In this document: piece after piece, positions 1 to 6,189 of the stretch
Layout of the letters: each line of letters starts with the position of its first letter
Position numbering within the stretch: position 1 is the first letter of the stretch
Assembly (NCBI GenBank): GCA_039208045.1
Contig: JBCCRH010000207.1
Span: forward strand, 1-10,359
Source: JBCCRH01 sp039208045
GTDB lineage: Bacteria > Bacteroidota > Bacteroidia > Chitinophagales > Saprospiraceae
DNA: 10,359 nt
Reading direction: 5' to 3'
Notes under the pieces: model-generated
The model's input: only the letters and a program-made list of their open reading frames with translations
The model's database searches: none
Told to the model about the DNA's origin: nothing
Program-made: the position numbers and the translations under genes

Positions 1-1372
1 CCGAAATAAAGTAAGGGCCAGACGGAAGGCCAACGATAGTATCCGAAATGGTATTTACGGTAATTAGAGTATCAAATTCATTCTGATTGAAGCCATACCA
101 TCCTATTCGATACGTTCCATAGTCATTTGGATCATCTATAGCGAACTGGATACCTGTGTCTACATCTTCAAACTCTACATCCAAAGGGGTAATGGGCCCC
201 AAGGCTGCCATAGCCGCCGCATTCGCATTGATGATAGTATTTCTAGCCAAATAGTTGAAGTCTACAAAGAAGCTATCCAGTACCCCGTCATTATCAGTAT
301 CTAATCCCAAAACATCATTGATAGTATGTTGCCGATCTGTATAACCATCTTGACTGGGATTTCCGTCACCATGTTCATGGGCGGTAGTAAAGCGGACGGC
401 TGAGAAGCCCCTCTGCCGAAAAGGAATATGATCTCCTCCACGACCAACTCGATCTTCCGAAGTCATAATATTAATAACGTTAGGTGTTGGTACAAAGGGC
501 AGTACATTTTCCTCATATTCCAGCTTGATAAAACGAGCTAAGCCTTTATGCGGCGAGGTGTTCGTCCCAGCCGAGTAAATCCGAATGTTTGTACTATCAA
601 TAGCACCAAGACCAGGGCAGCCAGGAGGCGAAGCAGTTGCACCACAGATAATACCTCCTACGGTATCGTTATTCAAAACAGCAGCAACTTTAATGCCTTG
701 CTGCTCACAATATTCTGCAAAAGCAGTAGCTCCGAATAGCCCCTGCTCTTCCCCGGTAGTAAGTAGAAAGACAATCGTCCGATAGAACGTAAAGGAACTT
801 AGCACTCTTGCCAGCTCTAGCACCAAGACAGAACCACTACCATTATCTTCCATACCCACTGCTTCACAAGTAATATCACATGGATCGGTGCAGCGACTAT
901 CCAAATGTCCTGAAATAATGATAACCTCATCGAATTGAGGACCTACTCCTGGTAGAATACTGAAGGTATTTCGATGTCGCTCCATGCCACATACCTCCTC
1001 ATCAAATTGCAAATAGGACGGAATCAAGCGATTTTCTGCGTTTTCACTAAAGGCCTGGAATTTGGCGAACGCCCACCTACGGGCAGCACCCATCCCCTTC
1101 GTAGTGCTTATGGTATCTGCTCCCGTATTCCGATTTCCAAAGGTACTGAGCACCTCTAAATGAGACTTTAAGGAGTCGGGGCTAATTCCAGAGATAATGC
1201 CATCGACTATATCAAAAGGGCTATTGATCACATTATCGGGTATGTAATCAGCAGGATTATACAGACCTTTTAATATACTGTCCGCTTCATCATTGGTGAC
1301 CAAAATATTGGATTGTGCGTACCCTATTAGCGAATAGGCCATCCATCCACAAAAAAGTAATAACTGCTTCAT
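1..1372 (-). CDS. Secreted M28-family zinc aminopeptidase, 3' end cut by window edge
   Basis: The frame stays open for 457 codons from an ATG at 1372 to the left edge, so the C-terminus is missing. Residues 1-20 form a signal peptide ending YAQ, so the protein is exported. The M28 metal centre is complete and in order: GHLDS (His156), EDNGSG (Asp176, bridging), TGEEQG (Glu208 catalytic, Glu209 ligand), NND (Asp236) and GGDH (His315). These match the two-zinc aminopeptidase fold, which removes N-terminal residues from peptides. After the catalytic domain, residues 358-366 (DTDNDGVLD) look like a small calcium-binding loop, and a beta-rich region starts near 395. In this phylum such tails often end in a type IX secretion sorting domain, but that part is outside the window. 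The gene lies 86 bp downstream of the VWA gene on the same strand and may be cotranscribed with it. The family call is secure; the physiological substrate is unknown. Confidence 0.93.
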   Translation of the reverse strand, partial: MKQLLLFCGWMAYSLIGYAQSNILVTNDEADSILKGLYNPADYIPDNVINSPFDIVDGIISGISPDSLKSHLEVLSTFGNRNTGADTISTTKGMGAARRWAFAKFQAFSENAENRLIPSYLQFDEEVCGMERHRNTFSILPGVGPQFDEVIIISGHLDSRCTDPCDITCEAVGMEDNGSGSVLVLELARVLSSFTFYRTIVFLLTTGEEQGLFGATAFAEYCEQQGIKVAAVLNNDTVGGIICGATASPPGCPGLGAIDSTNIRIYSAGTNTSPHKGLARFIKLEYEENVLPFVPTPNVINIMTSEDRVGRGGDHIPFRQRGFSAVRFTTAHEHGDGNPSQDGYTDRQHTINDVLGLDTDNDGVLDSFFVDFNYLARNTIINANAAAMAALGPITPLDVEFEDVDTGIQFAIDDPNDYGTYRIGWYGFNQNEFDTLITVNTISDTIVGLPSGPYFIS

Positions 1373-1458
1373 TGCTCTAAAGATTTTAGGGTGAAACGAA
1401 ATACAGCACTTTTGGTTGATGGAGTTATTACGGAGAAACCGACCCAACCTAACTAGAT

Positions 1459-2661
1459 TTACTGATAATTCTTTTGCGCTGCCAGCTCCAGAATGGTTCG
1501 TTCGAGCACATTATCTAGGGTCTCCTCTGGAGCTTGTTTTTGCTGCTCGGCCGCTATAAATGCCTTCACTTTTTTGGCGTAAGCCTGAATTTCTTCCTGG
1601 ATTTGTTGTCGCTTCTGGCTCATTTTATCAATGTAAGCTTTCTTTTCTTGTGAGCTCATCCCTTGCAAAGCAGGAGGGAGCGCTTCGTCAGCTATTTTGT
1701 CGATTGCTGCATCGTCTTCTTGGGAAAGGTCAATCAGGTCCCAATTCGTGTTTTTATAGGCTTTCTTAGACTTTACCAAGGCTCTGGTTCGGCTATTAGC
1801 AGAGCTGTAAGAACGAGCATTCCTATCCTGTTTATACTGATTTTCTAGTTTAGACTTTCCAGATGCACCATAATAGAGATAGGTCTTATTGAGGTCTTCA
1901 TTGAGTTTTAGAATATGATCATCATAGGGGGTAGGGACATGTCGAACCTGATCGGCTTGATCGATATTAAGGTATCTACCACCAGTAAGCAGGGCTGCTT
2001 TCGACCAGCCCTCCAGTTCACCCTCTTGGTAAGCACCACAATAAACGGTATTGATGGTAATATCTGCCTTTTGGGCGGTGTTGGCGACTTGATCAGCAGG
2101 GACAGGGCCTTGGAAGAAGGATTCATTACCTGCGATAAATATAAATCTTAGGTCATCTTCATCAGGACTCCAACTGAGCTGGCCCAAGGACTCATTTAGG
2201 GCATAACCACAAAACTCGCTCCCCCCATTGGTGGTCAAGCCAAATAACTTTTCTGACACTGCATCCAGATCCGTACTTAACGGAAGTAAGCGCTGCACAT
2301 AGCCATTTAGCGGAAGCAAAAAATCGTTGCCGTACTGAAAGAGCGCAATCTCAATGACAGGTGTGCTACCTTCTTTTTCCAGCTCGGTCATTACATTTAT
2401 CATCTTCCAGAGCTGTGATTTTGTCTGTTCCAACAGCCCATCCATACTGTTACTCGTATCTAAGAGCAGCGCAATCTGAATTTTTTTTGCTGCTGATGTT
2501 GGCTCAAAAGGAATGGTAGTAGAAAGAGCTAAGTCAGTGCCCCAACTGGAATAACTAGTATTATCAGTATTACTACCAAAAGGAAATTGTTGGAAAGCTC
2601 GCAGCCCAAGTATAGTGACAACAATAGCAAGTATTGCGCCAAGTACTACATATCTTGACAT
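1459..2661 (-). CDS. Membrane-anchored von Willebrand factor A domain protein
   Basis: A 400-residue protein. Residues 4-20 are a hydrophobic N-terminal segment without an obvious cleavage site, so it is probably an anchor with the rest in the periplasm. Residues 62-255 form a VWA domain: a hydrophobic strand leads into the MIDAS motif DTSNS (Asp68, Ser70, Ser72), with TTNGGSE at 143-149 supplying the usual Thr. The strand that normally ends in a MIDAS Asp reads FIAGNE (174-180), so the third metal-coordinating position is atypical. Residues 310-400 are highly charged and predicted helical, probably coiled coil (Lys/Gln/Glu-rich 335-380). VWA domains usually bind protein partners through a metal ion. 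The M28 peptidase follows 86 bp downstream on the same strand. No MoxR ATPase or BatA-like neighbour is present, so membership of the aerotolerance Bat system is not supported. The specific function is not known. Confidence 0.85.
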   Translation of the reverse strand: MSRYVVLGAILAIVVTILGLRAFQQFPFGSNTDNTSYSSWGTDLALSTTIPFEPTSAAKKIQIALLLDTSNSMDGLLEQTKSQLWKMINVMTELEKEGSTPVIEIALFQYGNDFLLPLNGYVQRLLPLSTDLDAVSEKLFGLTTNGGSEFCGYALNESLGQLSWSPDEDDLRFIFIAGNESFFQGPVPADQVANTAQKADITINTVYCGAYQEGELEGWSKAALLTGGRYLNIDQADQVRHVPTPYDDHILKLNEDLNKTYLYYGASGKSKLENQYKQDRNARSYSSANSRTRALVKSKKAYKNTNWDLIDLSQEDDAAIDKIADEALPPALQGMSSQEKKAYIDKMSQKRQQIQEEIQAYAKKVKAFIAAEQQKQAPEETLDNVLERTILELAAQKNYQ

Positions 2662-2903
2662 ACCTCAATATAGGTTAAATGGTGATAAAAATATAGTCTG
2701 GAGCTAATCGAATGGTTTTAACAAGTGTAAAAATACAACCAAAAATGTAGAAATGCCATCGAACGAGCTCTAAAATCAACTTTTAACACTTATTTGATGA
2801 AAGTGTTAGGTAAGAAGCACGCGGTATGATCACGTACGAATAGTATCCAAACAACAATGTAGAATTTGAAGTCGTTAATAACTTGCATGCTATAACAACT
2901 GCT
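2662..2903. other. Divergent intergenic region between VWA gene and exported-protein gene
   Basis: This AT-rich 242-bp gap must hold start signals for transcription in both directions. I searched both strands for the Bacteroidota pattern TTG-N19-TAnnTTTG and found only poor matches (TACACTTG on the minus strand; TAGAATTTG on the plus strand with a wrong internal spacing), neither with a -33 TTG at the right distance. No RNA gene or terminator is evident. Confidence 0.5.
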
Positions 2904-3596
2904 ATGAGAAAAATAATAATTACTTCGCTGTTCTTGCTTTCCAGCTGGTGGCTATCGGGGCAGGCTGGGCATACCCCATTTTTCCCCTCTGAAGAAGGCA
3001 AAGTTTGGACCTACCAGCACTTCGATGCGGAAGGCGAACTACAAAATACAAGCCGCCATACGATCAAATCGGTACAAGCGATCAGCGATTCCACTTGGGC
3101 CACCTCGGTAAGTGCTGTCTTGCTCGATTTAGAAGGAGACTCCATCGTTGGACATGAATACCAAGTGCTCAGCAAAAATGGGGTGTTGTTCACCAATTTA
3201 TTGACGCTATTAGGCCCCCAACTAACAGGTTCCCTCCTGCATATGGAATTAGGCATCACAGGAGACCCATTCGTACTCCCTCAGAACTTAATCGCAGGCC
3301 GCAATCTACCCGACGCCCGCTCTGAACTAGAAGCAAGCGTGAAGGGGGCACAGGGCATCTTACAAATGGATTTCAATATTAAGAATCGCGCCATCGAAGC
3401 TTCAGAAGACTTACGTCTAGGCAATCGAGATTATCCCACCCACAAAATCACCTTTGACCTTGAAGTCCTGGTAATGGTCAAAAAACGCTACCGCATTGTT
3501 CAATATTGGACTAAAACAGGGCAGCGTGGCCTGGTACGAGCAGAGATCTATGACCGCCGAGGGGAATTGGAGGCGTATTCGGTGTTAGCAAATTAG
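2904..3596 (+). CDS. Small exported protein of unknown function
   Basis: A 230-residue protein if read from the ATG at 2904. An in-frame TTG at 2883 would add seven residues, but the ATG directly precedes a classic signal peptide (RK, then a hydrophobic stretch ending WWLSGQAG), so the ATG is preferred. The mature part begins near residue 25 with PFFPSEEGKVWTY. This resembles the start of small Bacteroidota exported proteins of the DUF3108/TapB-like type, in which a 'plege-W-Y' strand opens a beta-sandwich, but I am not certain of that link. The rest is alternating beta strands with a basic stretch near the C-terminus. There is no Cys at the cleavage site, so it is not an obvious lipoprotein. 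It sits 36 bp upstream of the cytidylyltransferase on the same strand and could be cotranscribed, but nothing in its sequence ties it to sugar metabolism. Confidence 0.8.
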   Translation: MRKIIITSLFLLSSWWLSGQAGHTPFFPSEEGKVWTYQHFDAEGELQNTSRHTIKSVQAISDSTWATSVSAVLLDLEGDSIVGHEYQVLSKNGVLFTNLLTLLGPQLTGSLLHMELGITGDPFVLPQNLIAGRNLPDARSELEASVKGAQGILQMDFNIKNRAIEASEDLRLGNRDYPTHKITFDLEVLVMVKKRYRIVQYWTKTGQRGLVRAEIYDRRGELEAYSVLAN

Positions 3597-3632
3597 CAGA
3601 TAAATTCGATCTTTGCGGAAAACTTAAGCATA

Positions 3633-4397
3633 ATGAAAGCGCCTAAAATAGGCATCATCATCCAAGCAAGAACTAACTCCTCTCGCTTACCTCAAAAGGT
3701 CATTAAGCCTTTTTGGCAGGAGCAGTCTATACTAGATATTGTAATTAGCCAACTCAAAAAGCTTAGACTTCCTATTGTTTTAGCCACCACCACTTCGAAG
3801 GAAGACCAAGTCATCGTAGATGTAGCGAGAGCGCACCAAATAGGGTGGTACTGTGGCGATGAAGCAGATGTGTTGCAGCGATTTTTAGATGTGATAACAA
3901 GAGAACGCTTTGATTTTGTGTTTAGAATATGTGCAGATAATCCATTTTTATCGATTGAGCTAATGGAGGAATTGCTGGCAAGGGCAGAAGCCTTAAGCTT
4001 TAACTTTGACTACCTCAGTCATAAGTGGAAAGAAACTCCTGCTATCCTTACCCACTTTGGTGTTTTTTCAGAACTGGCGAGCAGCAAGGCATTAGCATCC
4101 ATAAAACAGCTAGCTACTGATTCTACCGTTTATGAGCATGTAACGTACTTTCTATATACTAATCCTGCTATTTTTAAGAGCGAATTCTTGGCCGTAGAGA
4201 AATCTTTTTTTACCTATGTCGAAACAAGGCTAACGGTAGATACACCAACTGATTTTAAAGTGGCGCAACAAATTTTTGAAGCGCTCAATAAACAAGGAAA
4301 AGCACCGACAATTGAGGCTATCAATAGCTATATAGTAGAGCAGGACGCGATACTGCCTTTAATGCAATCCCAAATCGAAACGAATAAAAAATCGTAA
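3633..4397 (+). CDS. SpsF/NeuA-type cytidylyltransferase (probable CMP-nonulosonate synthetase)
   Basis: A 254-residue protein whose N-terminus IGIIIQARTNSSRLPQKVI is the nucleotide-binding signature of the SpsF/CMP-KDO/CMP-NeuAc synthetase superfamily (typical form: IIQARxxSxRLPxKVL). Further family motifs are LATTTSKEDQ (about 50-59), the GDEADVLQRF block (75-84) and RICADNPF (98-105), which replaces the usual RxTADCP. Such enzymes transfer CMP from CTP to a sugar acid in the cytoplasm. The partner genes point to a nonulosonic acid, probably KDN, as the acceptor. Its TAA stop shares one base with the ATG of the synthase (TAATG), a tight coupling that supports a joint pathway. It seems slightly more AT-rich than the synthase gene. 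The superfamily is secure; the exact sugar is inferred from context. Confidence 0.85.
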   Translation: MKAPKIGIIIQARTNSSRLPQKVIKPFWQEQSILDIVISQLKKLRLPIVLATTTSKEDQVIVDVARAHQIGWYCGDEADVLQRFLDVITRERFDFVFRICADNPFLSIELMEELLARAEALSFNFDYLSHKWKETPAILTHFGVFSELASSKALASIKQLATDSTVYEHVTYFLYTNPAIFKSEFLAVEKSFFTYVETRLTVDTPTDFKVAQQIFEALNKQGKAPTIEAINSYIVEQDAILPLMQSQIETNKKS

Positions 4398-5434
4398 TGA
4401 GTACCTACATCATAGGCGAAATAGGCCAAAACCACAATGGCTCGGTAGACATTGCAAAACTCATCATCGACCTAGCTTCTCGGCCAGTGGTAGATGATCT
4501 ATTTGGCACCCTGCTACAACCCATGGATGCGATTAAGCTGACCAAGCGCGATCTTAAAGAAGAGCTTACCGACTCGGCGATGAGCAGAATCTATGATTCG
4601 CCCAACTCGTTTGGGCGTACTTATGGGGAGCATCGGGCCTATCTGGAGCTGAGTGATGAAGAGCATTTCGAGGTGTACCAATATGCCAAGGCGAAAGGCA
4701 TAGAGTTTGTGGAGACGCTCTGTGCGATTGGCTGTTTGAGCTTGCTCAAGTTGTTTACGCCTGATCGGCTAAAAGTGGCTTCTCGCGACCTGACCAATCT
4801 ACCGCTACTCAACGCCATGGCAGAGACCAAAATTCCGATGGTGATTTCTACTGGTATGGCGGGGAAGAAAGATTTGGATGATGCCTTAGATACGATTACG
4901 AAGCACCATAGCGAAGTGTCTATTTTGCATTGCTTGTCGCAATACCCAGCTGAATATCCCAATATCAACCTGAATACCATTCCTTATTTGAAGGAGCATT
5001 ACTCCGATTACACGATTGGTTATTCGGATCATTCAGTAGGTATCTTCATTCCGGTGGCAGCGGTGGCGATGGGGGCAGAGGTGATCGAAAAGCACATTAC
5101 GATCGATCGAAATATGAAGGGGACAGATCAGAAAGGATCGCTTGGGCCAGAAGGCGTCCGCAGGATGGTGCGCGATATTCGGTTATTGGAAGCATCAAAG
5201 GGGCGCAAAGATATGTTCATGAGCGAAGCGGTGAGTGGGGCGCGGGTGAAGCTGGAGCGTTCTATCGCAGCCAATAAAACGATCAAGGCAGGTCAAGTAA
5301 TCAGTGCACAAGATATTCACCTGCTCAGCCCTGGCGATGGTTTTAAATGGGTAGACCAAGACTTGGTAATTGGTAAAATAGCCAAGGTGAATATCCCAGC
5401 TAATGAATTGATTTATAACGATATGATCCAATAA
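4397..5434 (+). CDS. NeuB-family nonulosonate synthase, probable KDN-9-phosphate synthase
   Basis: A 345-residue protein of the usual NeuB length. Residues 1-265 form the TIM barrel: GEIGQNHNG (7-15), IKLTKRD (46-52, replacing the common VKFQ), the substrate-loop STGMAG (151-156), and the metal-site histidines in YSDHS (His212) and EKHITID (His233). Residues about 285-345 form the C-terminal SAF/antifreeze-like domain. The family condenses phosphoenolpyruvate with a six-carbon sugar in the cytoplasm. Residues 30-78 contain an extension (PVVDDLFGTLLQPMD and PNSFGRTYGEHR) not found in the classical ManNAc-using NeuB. It characterises a Bacteroidota subfamily that I associate with KDN-9-P synthase, which uses mannose-6-P. 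In the SAF domain the usual RPGxG reads SPGDG (310-314 region), so the Arg that contacts the N-acetyl side in Neisseria NeuB appears missing. It is followed 2 bp later by a matching sugar phosphatase. NeuAc or another nonulosonate remains possible. Confidence 0.88.
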   Translation: MSTYIIGEIGQNHNGSVDIAKLIIDLASRPVVDDLFGTLLQPMDAIKLTKRDLKEELTDSAMSRIYDSPNSFGRTYGEHRAYLELSDEEHFEVYQYAKAKGIEFVETLCAIGCLSLLKLFTPDRLKVASRDLTNLPLLNAMAETKIPMVISTGMAGKKDLDDALDTITKHHSEVSILHCLSQYPAEYPNINLNTIPYLKEHYSDYTIGYSDHSVGIFIPVAAVAMGAEVIEKHITIDRNMKGTDQKGSLGPEGVRRMVRDIRLLEASKGRKDMFMSEAVSGARVKLERSIAANKTIKAGQVISAQDIHLLSPGDGFKWVDQDLVIGKIAKVNIPANELIYNDMIQ

Positions 5435-5436
5435 CT

Positions 5437-5937
5437 ATGATCCTGCCAAAATTAGTGATTACCGATATTGATGGCGTCTGGACGGACGGTGGGATGTTCT
5501 ATGGCGAGGCTGGGGGTGAGTGGAAAAAGTTTAATACTTCAGACAGCGTCGGCGTGCTATTCTTGCGTAATTTAGGTATCCCAATGGCTATTATGACAGG
5601 GGAGAACTCTATGGCGGCGAAGCGCCGAGGAGAAAAGCTTAAGGTCGATCATATCTATCTAGCGGCAAAGGACAAGCTGAGCCTTGCTACTGATTTGTGT
5701 ACACAATTGGGTATTCAATTATCAGAAGTGGGTTTTATTGGCGATGATATTAACGACTTGAAGTTACTTCAAGCCGTAGGGGTGAGTGCTTCTCCCGCCA
5801 ATGCACCACGCTATATCCAAGAGCGCGTACATTTTGTAACACAAAAACGAGGCGGAGAAGGTGCCTTTCGCGAATTTATAGAAACTATCTTGCTGCACCA
5901 CGACTTGCTCGATCGTGCCCTCCAACCTTATCTATAA
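5437..5937 (+). CDS. HAD type C0 phosphatase, probable KDN-9-phosphate phosphatase (KdsC-like)
   Basis: A 166-residue capless HAD phosphatase, the length of KdsC-type enzymes that act as tetramers. Motif I is DIDGVWTDG (nucleophile Asp10, acid/base Asp12), motif II Thr54 in MTGE, motif III Lys80 in AKDKL, and motif IV GDDIND (Asp103/Asp104). The C-terminal GGEGAFRE (139-146) is the substrate-loop signature of this group. Two residues stand out: Glu56 and Lys67. As I recall, these same positions define specificity for KDN-9-phosphate over KDO-8-phosphate in the Bacteroides thetaiotaomicron enzyme, whose N-terminus is very similar. It would remove the phosphate from the synthase product to give free KDN for CMP activation. 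It starts 2 bp after the synthase and ends 18 bp before the MBOAT gene, consistent with one operon. A KDO-8-P phosphatase role is the main alternative, but no other KDO gene is nearby. Confidence 0.87.
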   Translation: MILPKLVITDIDGVWTDGGMFYGEAGGEWKKFNTSDSVGVLFLRNLGIPMAIMTGENSMAAKRRGEKLKVDHIYLAAKDKLSLATDLCTQLGIQLSEVGFIGDDINDLKLLQAVGVSASPANAPRYIQERVHFVTQKRGGEGAFREFIETILLHHDLLDRALQPYL

Positions 5938-5955
5938 CTCTATTCTCCAACCAAT

Positions 5956-6189
5956 ATGCTATTTAACTCCCTCGCCTTTTTACTGTTCTTACCCATCGTT
6001 TTCTTGCTGTATTGGAACGTATTGGGCCAGCGGACGCGGGAGCAAAATGTGCTGCTCTTAGTAGCGAGCTATATATTTTATGGCTGGTGGGATTATCGTT
6101 TCTTGAGTCTGATTGCCTTAAGTTCAGCCGTTGATTTTTGGCTGGGATTGCAGTTAGCTAAAAAAAAAAGCTCACCTATTTATATTTGA
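5956..6189 (+). CDS. N-terminal fragment of a frameshifted MBOAT O-acyltransferase
   Basis: A 77-residue reading frame starting MLFNSLAFLLFLPIVFLLYW, which is the standard N-terminus of Bacteroidota AlgI/DltB-like MBOAT proteins. It contains the first two to three membrane segments (about 5-20, 33-45 and 50-65, with SYIFYGWWDYRF between). Translation then passes a run of ten A (6160-6169) and stops at TGA 6187-6189 after the unnatural tail SSPIYI. With one more base the frame would continue as KKKKLTYLYLSLGLNLG into the downstream reading frame. This is therefore the front part of a single 475-residue enzyme rather than a gene of its own. The start is well placed, 18 bp after the phosphatase stop. 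Whether the break is real, tolerated by slippage, or a sequencing error cannot be decided here. Confidence 0.85.
   Translation: MLFNSLAFLLFLPIVFLLYWNVLGQRTREQNVLLLVASYIFYGWWDYRFLSLIALSSAVDFWLGLQLAKKKSSPIYI
6160..6169 (+). other. A10 homopolymer at the MBOAT frameshift
   Basis: Ten consecutive A read in the zero frame as AAA AAA AAA A(GC). Eleven A would join 5956-6186 to 6186-7382 as one continuous frame, so a net +1 base (or a -1 ribosomal shift) restores the protein. In the restored frame a stop lies at 6159-6161, just before the run, so the switch can only occur inside or after it. The A AAA AAA heptamer is a known -1 slippery sequence, and runs of nine or more A are known to cause RNA polymerase slippage in bacteria. 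A read error in the homopolymer is equally plausible. Confidence 0.85.

Noticed and set aside
548..1159. Plus-strand open frames of about 60 codons
   Set aside because: They lie opposite the M28 peptidase, whose complete metal-binding motif set shows which strand is coding.
2883..2903. TTG start seven codons upstream for the exported protein
   Set aside because: The ATG at 2904 directly precedes a standard signal peptide, and the extra residues do not resemble one.
3586..3615. Possible promoter TAG-N19-GATCTTTG before the cytidylyltransferase
   Set aside because: The spacing fits the Bacteroidota pattern but each box has a mismatch, and it overlaps the end of the upstream gene.
4639..4980. 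113-codon minus-strand open frame
   Set aside because: It is antisense to the conserved barrel of the NeuB-family synthase and has no recognisable features.
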